From Saccharomycopsis malanga (taxonomy: Eukaryota > Ascomycota > Saccharomycetes > Ascoideales > Saccharomycopsidaceae): 64,000 nucleotides of DNA. Each line of letters starts with the position of its first letter. Position 1 is the first letter of the stretch. The notes beneath the pieces were generated by a model that worked only from the letters and a program-made list of their open reading frames with translations, did not search any database and was not told where the DNA came from. The translations under genes and the position numbers were made by a program. Shown here piece after piece: positions 9,538 to 20,435 of this stretch. The DNA is taken from contig CP025322.1 of assembly GCA_004014935.1 (NCBI GenBank), positions 62,001-126,000 of the forward strand, written 5' to 3'.

Positions 9538-10815
9538 TTAAATCTCCCAAATCTCCGTTCGGCCAAACTCTCCGGGGACGACTTTTTCAGCGACGCCCGC
9601 ATCTGTAGCTTCCTGTGTGAACCAACGGCGCGGTTCCAAGACGGGCTCAGAACTAAGAACGAAAGTGCCATAATGGACGCCTACGGTTTTTGCTGCTTTG
9701 AAAGCAATATGGGCATCAACAGCTTCTTTGGGTGACATATGACGGGTTTTGTTAGTGGCAGGAGCGTATTGTCCAATTGGAGCCATCATGAGTGATACTG
9801 GTTTGTCATGCATTGCATGTCTACGAATAGCTTCAAAAAGCTCTGTATGGTAGCCAGTGTCACCCATATGGTAGAATACAGGCTTTTGATTATGTAGAAT
9901 GACAAACAGACACCACAGTGATCTATTTGAATCGTAGAGATAACGGCCAGACCAGTGCATTGCTGGAACACATGCCACTTCCCATGAGCCTGGCGGATCA
10001 TTAGTGATACTCGAAATGTCTTTTGTAGACCACCAAGGCATTTCTAAAACATTGGAAGGGTTTACGCCTTTGGAAATAAGCTCTGGGCCCATCCCATCGG
10101 GAACAGCCCATACAGTTTTATTTTTTTTGTCTACACTTAATTGTTCTACAACGTCCGGTTCCAAATGATCGGGGTGATTATGGGAAACCAATACAATATC
10201 AGGAATTGGCAATTCGCCTAGCTGTGCTGGTGATGGTGTAATTCGTTTAGGACCCAACCTCTGGTGGATGATATGAGCAGCAAACACAGGATCAGTCAAC
10301 ACATTGAGGTTGGATATTTGTACCACTGCACACGACTGACCAAGAAATGTATATAGTAAGCGACGACTCAATGGAGGCAAATGCTGATAACCCTCCAGTA
10401 ATTTGACTGTAAGATGATTATCTTGTAAATTAGCTTTAACATTTTCGAGATCGTTTTTAATATGTTTGTTATTCAACATGAGCGTCAAATCGGGCTGATA
10501 TAATGGCATTTGTTGACGCCATTCATGTTTAGTGTTTTGAGTTTGAATACTGTCCCAATTAAATAACTTTAAAAATTGATTGTAAGCAAAATGAAATAAC
10601 GTCTCATGCTCATATTCAATGAACGGATTCTGATATTGCCCCCATATTTTAAGAGGTCCAAACCTCGCTACTGGATCTTGAGTACGCTTATATTCTTCAG
10701 CACGACGCTCAATTTCGCGGTTTGTCCTGTAGATTACAACAGCAGTATAAAGCAGGTATGACGATACTAAACCAATACCAATCTTTGCCTTGAGCGACAA
10801 GCCCGCCAAAAACAT
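9538..10815 (-). CDS. FMP30: NAPE-PLD-type metallo-beta-lactamase hydrolase (Fmp30 family)
   Basis: A 425-residue protein of the N-acylphosphatidylethanolamine phospholipase D family. In the family this enzyme releases N-acylethanolamines from N-acyl-PE; S. cerevisiae Fmp30 is a mitochondrial membrane protein that affects cardiolipin balance. A hydrophobic N-terminal segment (about 8-28) could be an anchor. The metallo-beta-lactamase zinc motif is SHNHPDHLEPD, with His212, His214, Asp216 and His217. Further metal ligands are likely in HMGDTGYH and in the late HYGTF segment. Length and motif order match the family. The ATG at 10815 is the first in frame. Confidence 0.88.
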   Translation of the reverse strand: MFLAGLSLKAKIGIGLVSSYLLYTAVVIYRTNREIERRAEEYKRTQDPVARFGPLKIWGQYQNPFIEYEHETLFHFAYNQFLKLFNWDSIQTQNTKHEWRQQMPLYQPDLTLMLNNKHIKNDLENVKANLQDNHLTVKLLEGYQHLPPLSRRLLYTFLGQSCAVVQISNLNVLTDPVFAAHIIHQRLGPKRITPSPAQLGELPIPDIVLVSHNHPDHLEPDVVEQLSVDKKNKTVWAVPDGMGPELISKGVNPSNVLEMPWWSTKDISSITNDPPGSWEVACVPAMHWSGRYLYDSNRSLWCLFVILHNQKPVFYHMGDTGYHTELFEAIRRHAMHDKPVSLMMAPIGQYAPATNKTRHMSPKEAVDAHIAFKAAKTVGVHYGTFVLSSEPVLEPRRWFTQEATDAGVAEKVVPGEFGRTEIWEI

Positions 10816-11844
10816 TATTTGGTGGGCTAAATTTGAATGAATATCAAGTCTTTTTGTTGCTTCACTAAAAACAAAATTTCACTTTTCACAAATCCCAAAA
10901 TGAATGTGCGACTTGCGCGATGAGATTGTCAAAATGGAAGTGATTGGTGAGGAGCTATACATAAGATAAATTAGTATTGTAAAGTGTTTGAAAGTGTTTG
11001 ACAGCATTTTAAATCAAAATCTAGGTGGTTAATAGGCTTAAATATGGTTTAAAAATTAATTTTTAACATTGTTACAATGAAGCTATTAATACTAGCATTG
11101 GACTCGGCATCCAAGTTTCACTTGTATTATTTATTCTTGAAAGTAGTCGATGAGTTTGTATTGTTGCATAATCCATTGTCAATGTTTGAAATTCCTCTTA
11201 GTAACGCTTTTGTATTAAATAGTTCGAATCACGAAAGATAGTTAGATAATTTATCCTCAACTTGTTTTCAAGGGAACAAGCTGAAAAAAGGGTTAGTTTA
11301 TGTTGCTTCAAGAGATTACTTGTATTTAATAGAGATACGCTTAGATATAAACACTACGAGATATTCTATTATATGACAATGTCAACTCAAGCCGGAATAT
11401 TGCAAAGATATAGTTTGCTAATGGCTTAAATTATTGTCAAGTTTTTTCAAAGGTATCACATAATTATAACAATAAAAACAATAATCATTATATAATTTCA
11501 GTACAGTGGAAAAGCAATCTTTGCTTGAAATCATACGTTAAGTTCTCAGACACTTTTTATTTATCTGCACTTGAAAGCTTCAACTTGATATAAGCTAGTT
11601 TTAAAAATTTATTTACCATATAGACACTCCCTAGAGCAGTACTTTACATGACATTCCTCATCTTACTATCTTTTCTACACTTCACAAGAGTCGGATCGGA
11701 CGAAAGCAGAAAAACGACGCTCGTAAAAAAATAAGAGACTCATCTCCAGATTGCGATGCCACTGCAAATAAACTTATCAAAACTGATAATCACCAACTAA
11801 ATACATACTGCCGTCATATTACTGTGGGCGGCACAACTGATGAC
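10816..11844. promoter_or_regulatory. Divergent promoter region (FMP30 and arrestin-type adaptor)
   Basis: About 1 kb of AT-rich DNA between two divergent genes. A GTG lies seven codons in frame before the adaptor's ATG, but nothing indicates it is used. No repeat element or recognisable binding site. Confidence 0.4.
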
Positions 11845-14079
11845 ATGTTCCACTCTAAACACAGCAATAGCGATTTGGTTCTTTTCGACGTGAGACTAAG
11901 ATCAAGTTACAAGGATGTGATTCTTCTCCAAGGTTCTGAGGTAGAGTGTCCCTCGACACCCATTCTGGGGTCTGTTGTATGTTCTTTAGCATCTCTGTTG
12001 GCAGTGAAGAAGGTTTCCTTGAAACTTGTAGGGATTTTCAAGTTGGAATTCTTTGAGGTTATACAAGATCCTGCCAGTAATCTACAGCATTCCATCCCAG
12101 TGAAAGAAGAAAAAGTTGTTTTTGAATGTTTTTGGGACAATTTGCTTTTGAATCCCCGGGGGTGTTTGACCGTTATCGATGGAAACCCTGTTGAATCAAG
12201 CGTGCAAAGTTCTGAACAGTCTACCTCGACCAGTAGAGCTGATGACTCGGCAACTGAAGACCAAGGTCTTTTTCGTATTCCCAAGACTAAATCAATGAGT
12301 TCTTTACATTTAGGCAAGAAATCCAAAAACTTTATACGGTCTTCCAACTCGTCATCCAATTTTATAACTCTATCAGACTCTTCAAACGTTTTGGGAACGC
12401 CTTTTCATGAGTTGGGAAAACTCAAGGATGAATCTTTGGAATCCAAGAATTTTGTGCTTCCACAAGGAAACTACGATCTTCCATTCAACATTGTTGTTCC
12501 TGGAAGTATTAGTGAAACCGTAGAAGGTCTTCTGGGCGGCTCAATACTATACAAATTCCAGGCTACCATCCATAAAGCTCCATCTCCGTACCAGGCTAAT
12601 CTTAAATTTTTCCAAACCTCCAGCCATAACAGTACTAGGATTACCAAAAACAAATATATACGAGTGTTTCGCGCCTTGTCTCCAGAGACCTTGCTCATAC
12701 CGCAAGGCTTGTCTATCAGTAACATGTGGCCTTCCAAAGTGCAGTATGTGGTAGATGTGCCCACAAAACATGTAGCGATTGGTCTGAGATGCACTATCAA
12801 GTTGAGACTCATTCCATTGATTAAGCGGCTCAAACTCTCCAAAATTTCAGTATCTTTGATTGAGTATTATGCGTACAAGGGCCGTCAAAATGCAATATAT
12901 GATGACAGTCGCCGTGTAGCCAGCAAAAGCATAGATCCTGACATGCAAGACGACGTTTACAATGTGAATGTTTCAGAAGAAAACATTGAAGATGAAATCA
13001 ATGGTATAAACAGAGATTCTAATCTTGTCAATAGTAACGATAATGATACCTTGATTGATATTGGTCAAAATAATTGGTTAGTTACGACCCATTTGGCGAT
13101 ACCAGCCCACTTGAAAGATGTCACCCAGGATTGTGATTTGCAAAACGACTTGATCAAAGTACGACACAAGCTCAAGTTGAAAGTCTCGTTGTTGAATCCA
13201 GACGGTCATATAAGCGAGCTCCGAGCAAACCTTCCAGTAATACTATTCATCAATCCAAATGTTCCCATCTATGGGCGTCATGTTGCAATGGATGACTCTG
13301 GAAAAACACATTTTAGACTGCTCGAAGAACCTATTTTCAAAGCTGGTGGTGCCAGCATCACTGGAAGTACAGTGGACCTCTCTGCTTTGACCGAACTAGA
13401 TCCTAGCGATTCTCTTCTCAACCCTTCTGATAATATAGACATGGGTATACCCCCTGTTCAGGAATCCTCTGGTATAAACCAAACAAACAGCCAGTTGATT
13501 CTAAATCAACTAGCCCCGCCGCATTATGAAAGCCATGTCTATGACAGATTGTATGATCCAAACGCAAGACCTGATACAACCACTGATAGCTCCCAAGTAG
13601 CAAACGATAATACTAGCTCGCAGGCATCAGCAGGTAGCTGTAGCACTGGAAGCGCTCGGTCAAGCAATGATGGCACGGAAAATCAGCAGCCACAACAACT
13701 CAGCCCTAGAAGACTTGGAGCAAAAATTGGTTCACCACTTACAAATAGTACAGCATCATTTTCAGCAGGAACTAACAATGCTGTGGATAATTTACGAAGG
13801 CAAGCAGGTCCATCAAACAGACTGACCAGCTCACATTCAGGTTCCCCTCGTCGTGGAGGACCTATTGAACCTCCTCTAAGCCCCATGAACAAATTGTCGC
13901 TTGACGAGCTATCGAAGGTTCCAAGCTATAACCAAGCAATAGAAGAATACGTGCCTAATGGTCTTTTCAATGTAGAGTTGGCTCCATTATATGAAAGTGC
14001 AAGAAGAGAAAATGTTAGCCACACAAGGTCCCACAGCAGCTCTAACAATCAAGCAAGTCCATCAAGGAATGACACTTAG
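11845..14079 (+). CDS. ROD1: Arrestin-related ubiquitin-ligase adaptor (Rod1/Rog3 type)
   Basis: A 744-residue alpha-arrestin. The arrestin N-lobe fills about residues 1-130 and continues after a Ser-rich insert, with the C-lobe at about 180-480. The Ser/Asn/Gln-rich tail carries the two motifs expected for binding the Rsp5 WW domains: PPHY at 558-561 and VPSY at about 692-695. The latter sits in a segment (LDELSKVPSYNQAIEEY) very close to one in Rod1 and Rog3. Such adaptors link Rsp5 to plasma-membrane transporters, including hexose transporters, for endocytosis. Two hexose transporters lie 28 kb away, but that may be chance. ATG at 11845 chosen; a GTG seven codons earlier is in frame. Rod1 and Rog3 cannot be told apart here. 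Confidence 0.82.
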   Translation: MFHSKHSNSDLVLFDVRLRSSYKDVILLQGSEVECPSTPILGSVVCSLASLLAVKKVSLKLVGIFKLEFFEVIQDPASNLQHSIPVKEEKVVFECFWDNLLLNPRGCLTVIDGNPVESSVQSSEQSTSTSRADDSATEDQGLFRIPKTKSMSSLHLGKKSKNFIRSSNSSSNFITLSDSSNVLGTPFHELGKLKDESLESKNFVLPQGNYDLPFNIVVPGSISETVEGLLGGSILYKFQATIHKAPSPYQANLKFFQTSSHNSTRITKNKYIRVFRALSPETLLIPQGLSISNMWPSKVQYVVDVPTKHVAIGLRCTIKLRLIPLIKRLKLSKISVSLIEYYAYKGRQNAIYDDSRRVASKSIDPDMQDDVYNVNVSEENIEDEINGINRDSNLVNSNDNDTLIDIGQNNWLVTTHLAIPAHLKDVTQDCDLQNDLIKVRHKLKLKVSLLNPDGHISELRANLPVILFINPNVPIYGRHVAMDDSGKTHFRLLEEPIFKAGGASITGSTVDLSALTELDPSDSLLNPSDNIDMGIPPVQESSGINQTNSQLILNQLAPPHYESHVYDRLYDPNARPDTTTDSSQVANDNTSSQASAGSCSTGSARSSNDGTENQQPQQLSPRRLGAKIGSPLTNSTASFSAGTNNAVDNLRRQAGPSNRLTSSHSGSPRRGGPIEPPLSPMNKLSLDELSKVPSYNQAIEEYVPNGLFNVELAPLYESARRENVSHTRSHSSSNNQASPSRNDT

Positions 14080-14166
14080 TGCTTTTAAATATACTTTTAC
14101 CTTATTGATTTTCTTTTTCTGTGCCTTAACGAACTAAAAAGATTTTAATTTTTCTTTATTTCTAGC

Positions 14167-14170
<4 letters not shown>

Positions 14171-14205
<35 letters not shown>
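14171..14205. repeat. (TA)n microsatellite
   Basis: An uninterrupted run of about 17 TA units just after the arrestin-type gene. It probably lies in or near its 3' end. Confidence 0.95.
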
Positions 14206-14209
<4 letters not shown>

Positions 14210-14350
14210 CTACGAACCGTTACGCCTTTTCTATAATAGAGATCCGATTTCTATAATTTCGAATCTTGTGATTGACAAGTTATGGTATTACCAATGTAAA
14301 AAATAGTAGTAATCTATTTGCTACACTATGGTATTGGAATAAATCTTTTA

Positions 14351-14715
14351 TAATAATAATAATAGTAATAATAATAAAAATAATATATATTATCTTATAT
14401 TTTGAGCCCAGTACATATCAGTTTCGTATATACGCGTTATGTCTAAAAGATCTTGGTAAAACCTGGTGGGGAAAACGCCGTCATGTCCCGGTCTTTATGG
14501 TTTGCTCACCGTCTTTTTCCTGAACACCTGATGGGTTGGAAAGTAACAACTAGACTTCGGCCTAGGTTGTGTTTCAAACCGTTCCACTTGCCTGTGAAAT
14601 CATGTTCAGCATCGTAAAAGCATCGAGTAAAAGTATTCATAGTCGGGAATGAAACCATTAAGCTTGAGAAGGTCTTTTTCTCTTCGCCGATAGTACAAGC
14701 CACTGAGCCGAACTA
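14351..14715 (-). mobile_element. tRNA-derived SINE, copy A (old, near full length)
   Basis: The sense strand is the minus strand. It reads from an A box (CGGCTCAGTGG core, about 14701-14711) and a degenerate B box (GGTTTCATTCC, 14646-14656) through the body shared with the other copies (ATGCTGAACATGATT, AAGTCTAG, GCGTATATACGAAACTG). It ends in a long, impure ATT-rich tail on the 14351 side. It is the most diverged of the three long copies, so probably the oldest here. Flanks are similar (TTTTATAAT against TTTTCATAAT) but give no clean target duplication. Confidence 0.75.
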
Positions 14716-15401
14716 TTTTCATAATATATGAAATTTATTTGGACTACTAATTCCCAAAATTTTACATGTTTCTTTCGTTGTTGTATGATAACCATGCTTG
14801 CTCATTCTTGCTATATAACTGACTAAGTTATATCTCAGTCTCGTTCATACACAACCCATCTTAGCATCAAATGAGATTTCACATGGATCAAAGAGCTTAA
14901 AAAATTTAACCTGTGTCATAATTTATAATATATTACTAGTTGAATTACGAACAGGCCTGTAGAGAAGGACGGGAGAATGATCAAACGGAAAACCAATGTA
15001 TAAATACAATAAGGTATATAAGTCTGGTGAAATATGAATCATCATAATTCTTGAAAATTTTGATGCTCAAGAGACTAGCCAAGCACCAGACTAGCTTTCC
15101 ATGGGAACCTTTATAATGATTTGTAACAGAAGAGAGTCGTTAAATCATTATATGGATGAACATGTTGTCAAATGTAGGAGGGTGCATAGCAAGGTGTGGA
15201 CATGTACATGTACATCATGCAAGATTGATTTATGGGTATGTGCCCTGGTTATTGATAATACCAGCAGATTGGCATAACATGTCTGCCAATGATGAGGTAA
15301 AAGTGACGGGATGACTTATATAAAGGGTCTTTATTGAGCCAGGAATGGTGAATTTGCAATCAATTTACACTTTAATTTGCGAACGGTTATAAGGATTTTC
15401 A
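14716..15401. promoter_or_regulatory. Upstream region of the alpha/beta hydrolase gene
   Basis: About 690 bp between SINE copy A and the hydrolase start. It has a short tandem of ACATGT around 15200 and a TATATAAAG box near 15318, about 85 bp before the ATG. Confidence 0.4.
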
Positions 15402-16637
15402 ATGGTGAAGGAAGTGAATCAAGCTTTAGTGGAAAAGCTTGAGATAATCCAGGAGGAGGAGGAGACGTATAAAAGCAAGTCGAGCAAGATTTGGAGAGTT
15501 TTGAAAACTTTGTTACTTGGAAATATTAATGGGTACTCCAGATTTGAAAGAGAGGTCCTTAGATGTCCTAGTGACTCAGAGATTGTAGCTAAATATTCGA
15601 GAATTGAGCGATTTGACCTTCCGGTAGGATCTAAATCCTTCGGTGCCAAGGAAATCTATTTAAGTACAATGAGGATTCCAGCAAAGTCTGCACTAGATGC
15701 TGATGAGTCAGAATCAAAACAAAAGCCCGTAGTTTTTCTTATACATGGTTTAGGGGGCCAGACGTCCCAGTTTGGGGCACTTATAGAGGGTATCGAAGAA
15801 TATGATGTGTTCGCCGTGGACTTGCCCGGATGCGGGCATTCCCGGTTCCTGAGAAGCCCGGGCGAGACTATTTTGAAGTATAATGATGCAGAGTTCAACA
15901 TAATGACAAGGTCGTTGCAGCGGCTTCAGTGGAAGGACTTCCTGACCAATGCAATTGTAGAAATGCTCGAGTGTATCATAAGACTGGATGCAGGTCTTCG
16001 AGGCCGCAAGTTGATTCTTGTAGGCCACTCAATGGGCAGTCATATAGCGGTGAAACTCAACCTGTTGTTGTGCGCTAAATCCAAAGAGCATATTGTGGAA
16101 AAGATGATTATTATGTCACCCCCAGATTTCGACAGGTCTCTGAAGCCACCATACGAAGGACTGCCTTTTTGGTTACGCCTATCGTTTTATTTTCTACGGA
16201 TTCCCTTTTTGTTCAGCATGTTCCGTGTATACGACCGTTTAGGAGGATTCAATTCCTCGTCTGTCAAGCGCATGGTAGCAGAGAATTCGACGCCATATGA
16301 GAGGGTGCGGCTGATGAGGTGGAATCTCGACAGTGATTCCAAAGCGTGGTTCCGGTATGCCAGTGGCTTTAAAAGATTGTACCCAGATGAATTTTTGTCA
16401 AGTTTGTCAGCATTTTCGTCTTCGGGGCCTCCTCGAGTGTTGTTATTAGGTGGTAGCCTGGACAAATGCACGCCAATTGATAAAGGGTTCCTTCAGATGG
16501 CGCAAATAGCTAAAAAGTGTGGAAACCAGTTGATATGTCGAGAAGTGAAAAACGCTGGCCATTCATTGGTCTTGGAATATCCCGAATTAGTGACCAAGAT
16601 TGTCCTCGATTTTCTAAATGACGTCTATTCACCTTGA
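15402..16637 (+). CDS. Alpha/beta-hydrolase fold enzyme, substrate unknown
   Basis: 411 residues. The fold is clear: oxyanion segment HGLGG with His115, nucleophile elbow GHSMGS with Ser210, acid Asp354 in GGSLDKCTP, and His387 in NAGHSLVLEYP, all in canonical order and spacing. A helical cap about 110 residues long lies between strand 6 and the acid. The charged N-terminus (residues 1-60) is not part of the fold, and no signal peptide or membrane span is obvious. Epoxide hydrolase-, esterase- or ABHD-type activity are all possible. The gene has at least eight in-frame CTG codons, far more than the neighbouring conserved genes. If CTG is Ser here, one change would fall in the GGS-L-D loop beside the catalytic Asp. 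Confidence 0.85.
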   Translation: MVKEVNQALVEKLEIIQEEEETYKSKSSKIWRVLKTLLLGNINGYSRFEREVLRCPSDSEIVAKYSRIERFDLPVGSKSFGAKEIYLSTMRIPAKSALDADESESKQKPVVFLIHGLGGQTSQFGALIEGIEEYDVFAVDLPGCGHSRFLRSPGETILKYNDAEFNIMTRSLQRLQWKDFLTNAIVEMLECIIRLDAGLRGRKLILVGHSMGSHIAVKLNLLLCAKSKEHIVEKMIIMSPPDFDRSLKPPYEGLPFWLRLSFYFLRIPFLFSMFRVYDRLGGFNSSSVKRMVAENSTPYERVRLMRWNLDSDSKAWFRYASGFKRLYPDEFLSSLSAFSSSGPPRVLLLGGSLDKCTPIDKGFLQMAQIAKKCGNQLICREVKNAGHSLVLEYPELVTKIVLDFLNDVYSP

Positions 16638-18565
16638 AAGCGACATTCGTGTACATTTCTACTTACTTGTCTCCGCAGCATTAGTGGTGAACTCCTAAAT
16701 TCATTCAGTTCCACTCTTTGTTAAAGTAAATATATCTAGTATCATTAAAGTTGGTCGCGCTTTTTTCGTTTGACCATTTTTTAATCAACACGATTACTAA
16801 GTCGGCGACCACTAATCATCCCTACTTTCATTTGTTGTTTCTTCCCTACACGAGTTTACACTCTGGTTTAGGATTTCCATCTGTTTCACTCTGTTTCACT
16901 TACACTGCCTAACCCCTTATTATCAAATTCTTTTCTGTGCTTTTTATACAGCCAACTTCGTTATCGTCATTCTCTGTTTAGTGCAAACCAATCTGATATT
17001 ACGGACATTTATCTAGTTTTTTTTTTTTTTTTTCACATACTCATATCTTCGTTTTGTAGTCAAATATATTCATCAAACTCACACATTGGTATGATGTGCT
17101 CCTGAAAAGGTGCTAAGAACTCAATGTTGTCCAATGTTTTATTTTCATTTATGAATATTTAAAACATATATTTTGATTTGTCAGATTATATATGAAGATC
17201 ACTGGATATAGGTAGGCGGGCTCTTTTTTAACAATTTTTTAAATTTAGTGTACACTATGATTTGTAGCTAAAATTTTGAATTGTAATAATAAGTTAGTAA
17301 CTAATCTGAAAAGTAAATCAATCATTTTTGAAGTTTTTGATTTTCTAACAGTGCCATGTTCAAAAATATTCCATGTCGCTATGGTTTGCTATCGATTCCT
17401 TCTTATTTAGGCAGCGGATTATTTATCTGGTAGTCTTATGACCATCTTATGTTTTGTTTCTCCTTGCTAGTTCAAGTGGAACAATTTCACATAGTCTATT
17501 ACGCTGTTTTTTATTTCTAGACCCAAATATGATAGTGATAAGGATGGAAAGCATTGTCAAGCAGGACACTGTTCAAGTACAAGCCACTGTAAAGTATAAT
17601 ATGTAAAATGTTTATGGACAAGGTGAAAGTAAAATTGAAATAATTTGTGTAGGTGGTATATACTATTCAATATATTAGCATGTTGTAGCACGGTTCAACA
17701 TCTAACAATAAAATACAATACTACATTTTACAATTTATTGAAAGTATCAATCAGGGGTTTAACAACTTGACTTTAATAGGTAGCCACAAGTGGGCAAACA
17801 AACGAACTAGTTGAAAAATATAACTCTAAGTCAACAATCACTATTTTATTGTGAAACCAGATTGGAAACGGGTGCGATTTGTTATAACTGACGAGCTGTG
17901 TTTTTTCTCGCTCTTACTTTCCATGGGAGCTGCTATTCAAATTTTATATTCAAAGAAATGCTGTCATAACCGATCTACGTCAGAACTTGGTGATTTACTA
18001 TTATCTATTCCATCCCCAGGTACTAGTTAGCAGAGCACATCTACCAGTGCACCCACTCGCACACCCTCTAAATTCGCTTCGTATAGGATAGCCGCATGCG
18101 AGCGTGTAGCATACCTGAAATAATCTAATCAATAATATGTTTGTTGTTTATTGTTGGTTTTGAAGGTTATTTGATTCTCAGTCCCATTTGCCAACCGCAA
18201 AATGCCAATTGTTCTCTGTTTATTGCTCTTATATACACCTCTTAATCAATTGCTCGTATAGAAGTGTGGCATAAGTACCCTCATGCATTTTCATGCATGG
18301 GTGTTGCTATCGTGCAGGGCTATTCTCTTAAACATTCCCAACAGACCAAAAGCTACCGCACTGCACGCGTGCATGCAGATGACATGATTTCCCATGAGCA
18401 GACCATCTATGCTGATACAATTTTGGCGTTAACTCTTCTAACAATATGAGCTTATATATATAATTGGTAAATCCTGATTAATTCGACCTAATTTCTCGCT
18501 AACAATTCTTCAACTCAAGCTTGACTAACGTTCAACCGTTTTTGCATAATACATCTTTCCACACA
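16638..18565. other. Long AT-rich intergenic region
   Basis: 1.9 kb with no credible ORF or SINE copy. A poly-T run lies at about 17020-17034. Near 18283-18376, ATGCAT occurs twice and GCATGC once, 190-280 bp before the small ORF at 18566, and may be part of its promoter. Confidence 0.4.
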
Positions 18566-18820
18566 ATGTCTATACTCTCCAAAAGATCCATTTCCTCTGT
18601 GGTGTCTCAACTCAGATATTCCCATTCTTTTTCACAATTTGGTACCCAGACAAACTTGCACACACATCCCTCCAGTTATCTACTCTTGTTGTACATTGCT
18701 GGATGCATTACCTTACCTTTTGCCTTTACAGCTTACAAAACACCTTCTAGCCAGGACAGCCAATTGAAGGGAGTGCTAATTCATGAACATTATTGGAAAT
18801 ATATTGACAATAAGCAGTGA
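18566..18820 (+). CDS. Putative small mitochondrial membrane protein (84 aa)
   Basis: An ATG with an A at -3 opens an 84-residue frame. Residues 2-20 (SILSKRSISSVVSQLRYSH) are rich in Ser, Arg and hydrophobic residues with no acids, a typical mitochondrial presequence. Residues about 38-55 (SSYLLLLYIAGCITLPFAF) form one membrane span, and a polar tail ends HEHYWKYIDNKQ. The architecture resembles small subunits or assembly factors of inner-membrane complexes, but I recognise no family. It stands alone in a 3.8-kb gene-free stretch, which supports a real gene. TATATATATAA lies about 110 bp upstream. Confidence 0.5.
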   Translation: MSILSKRSISSVVSQLRYSHSFSQFGTQTNLHTHPSSYLLLLYIAGCITLPFAFTAYKTPSSQDSQLKGVLIHEHYWKYIDNKQ

Positions 18821-20435
18821 CTTAAATGTGTGATTAAAATCATTCATGGTCTCTTGCAGCCTTAAAACGCACTACAGCAGATTCTCACACCACTATTTTT
18901 CCTCAACATGCGCGCCCTGCAGCATTTTGCTTGACAAAATATGTTGTCGTTAACATTATTTGTCATGAGAACATTCATCAACAATTGTTCCAACAACATC
19001 TAATCAATCTTCAATATTCTTTTGTTCTTTTTGTTTTCTGTTTTTTTCTATCTTTATTTTCTATCGATCGGTTTCTTTGGGATTTTTAATATACAATGCT
19101 TTGCACGTGTTTCTATGTAAAAACCATCAAATTGTTAAAGACTACTTCATATGTACCGTTGATACAACCGTTTTGCCGGAAGAAGCACAAAATCTACTAT
19201 TTTGGATATTAAGAGGATAGTGTTGATTGATTACCTTTTGAATCTTGCGTGGCTTCCATGTAGAATGCCCAAATAATGGAGTGTAAACATGTAGAAAAAT
19301 TGAACTTGATTGGTAATATATGTGAAAGCCCTGAGTTTAGAGATCAATAAATGACAACGATTTATTTTGGCCGATGGTTCTACAATGCAAATAAAGTAGA
19401 ACCAAGTCTTGCACATAAAATACTAAAATATCGTTATTTTTTGAACGCTTCAAAAAATTTTGAGTCACTTGATAAATTTTTGAAATTAAAAAGACTAATA
19501 TCTGAAAGCTGTTGCTTCATATAAATCATATTGAAAATATACTGAGTTACTGAAAGTCTCAACAAGTTTTGCTGCATCAAAAATAATATATTTTCCAAAG
19601 TAATTAATACATGTGCCTACATAAACGAGAAGCCATTTTTCAAATGGAAAAAGATAAGATATACAACTTGTGCAAAATCAAATTCTTCTCTGATAACGTT
19701 CTCTTTGCCAAATTTATCAATATAGTCAACTTGAATCTTATGTTGTATTTATGAACATTCGAGCCTTCTACTGTTGAAAAAACGTATAACCTAAGACAAA
19801 AATTCAAAAAAATCTCATGATATTAACCTAATTAAGTCTACTATAAACAAAAGTTAGCGCAATTGTTCAACAATAAAACATAAATAAACAAGAAACAACG
19901 CAATTCATACGACACAAATCACTTCAGTTCGACACTAATTTCCAACGGTCAAACCGCTAGTGATACAATTAGCTGATCAGTGGATTGACAGAATTTATAA
20001 TCATTATACCGCAAGTTCTTGTCAAAAAACGCCGATACATACCAATTCTTAACCATAGGCATAACTGTTGTGTTAATATGTTGAAAAAAGGGATGATCAG
20101 TTTGAAAAATTTGGCCTTTATATATTTACACAAGTGTTACCCTGGCCATATAATTATTTAACTAGGTTAATTCCTTAATGACCAGATGCAAAAAAAAAAC
20201 TCTTGACTTTATTATACTGGAGCCATCAAAAACTGTTGTAAATTTTTATTTTCAAGATTTTATAGAGGTTGCGAGCTCTGCGGCTACAAATGCGCGTCCT
20301 GTGGCTGGTAAACTTTCCAATTAATTTTTTTTTTTGGCGATGCGTGTGGCTGATGCGATGAGTTGATATTTTGAAATCACCGACTTTTCACTGCCTAATC
20401 AAATTAACCAAAACAATCCAAGACGCAATAAAATT
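18821..20435. other. Intergenic region before MSH3
   Basis: 1.6 kb of AT-rich DNA with no credible gene. The last 150 bp contain a GC-richer block (GCGAGCTCTGCGG, then ATGCGCGTCC) that probably belongs to the MSH3 promoter. Confidence 0.4.

Noticed and set aside
11907-12359. 150-codon frame antisense to the arrestin-type gene
   Set aside because: It lies wholly inside a strongly supported gene on the other strand and has no independent coding character.
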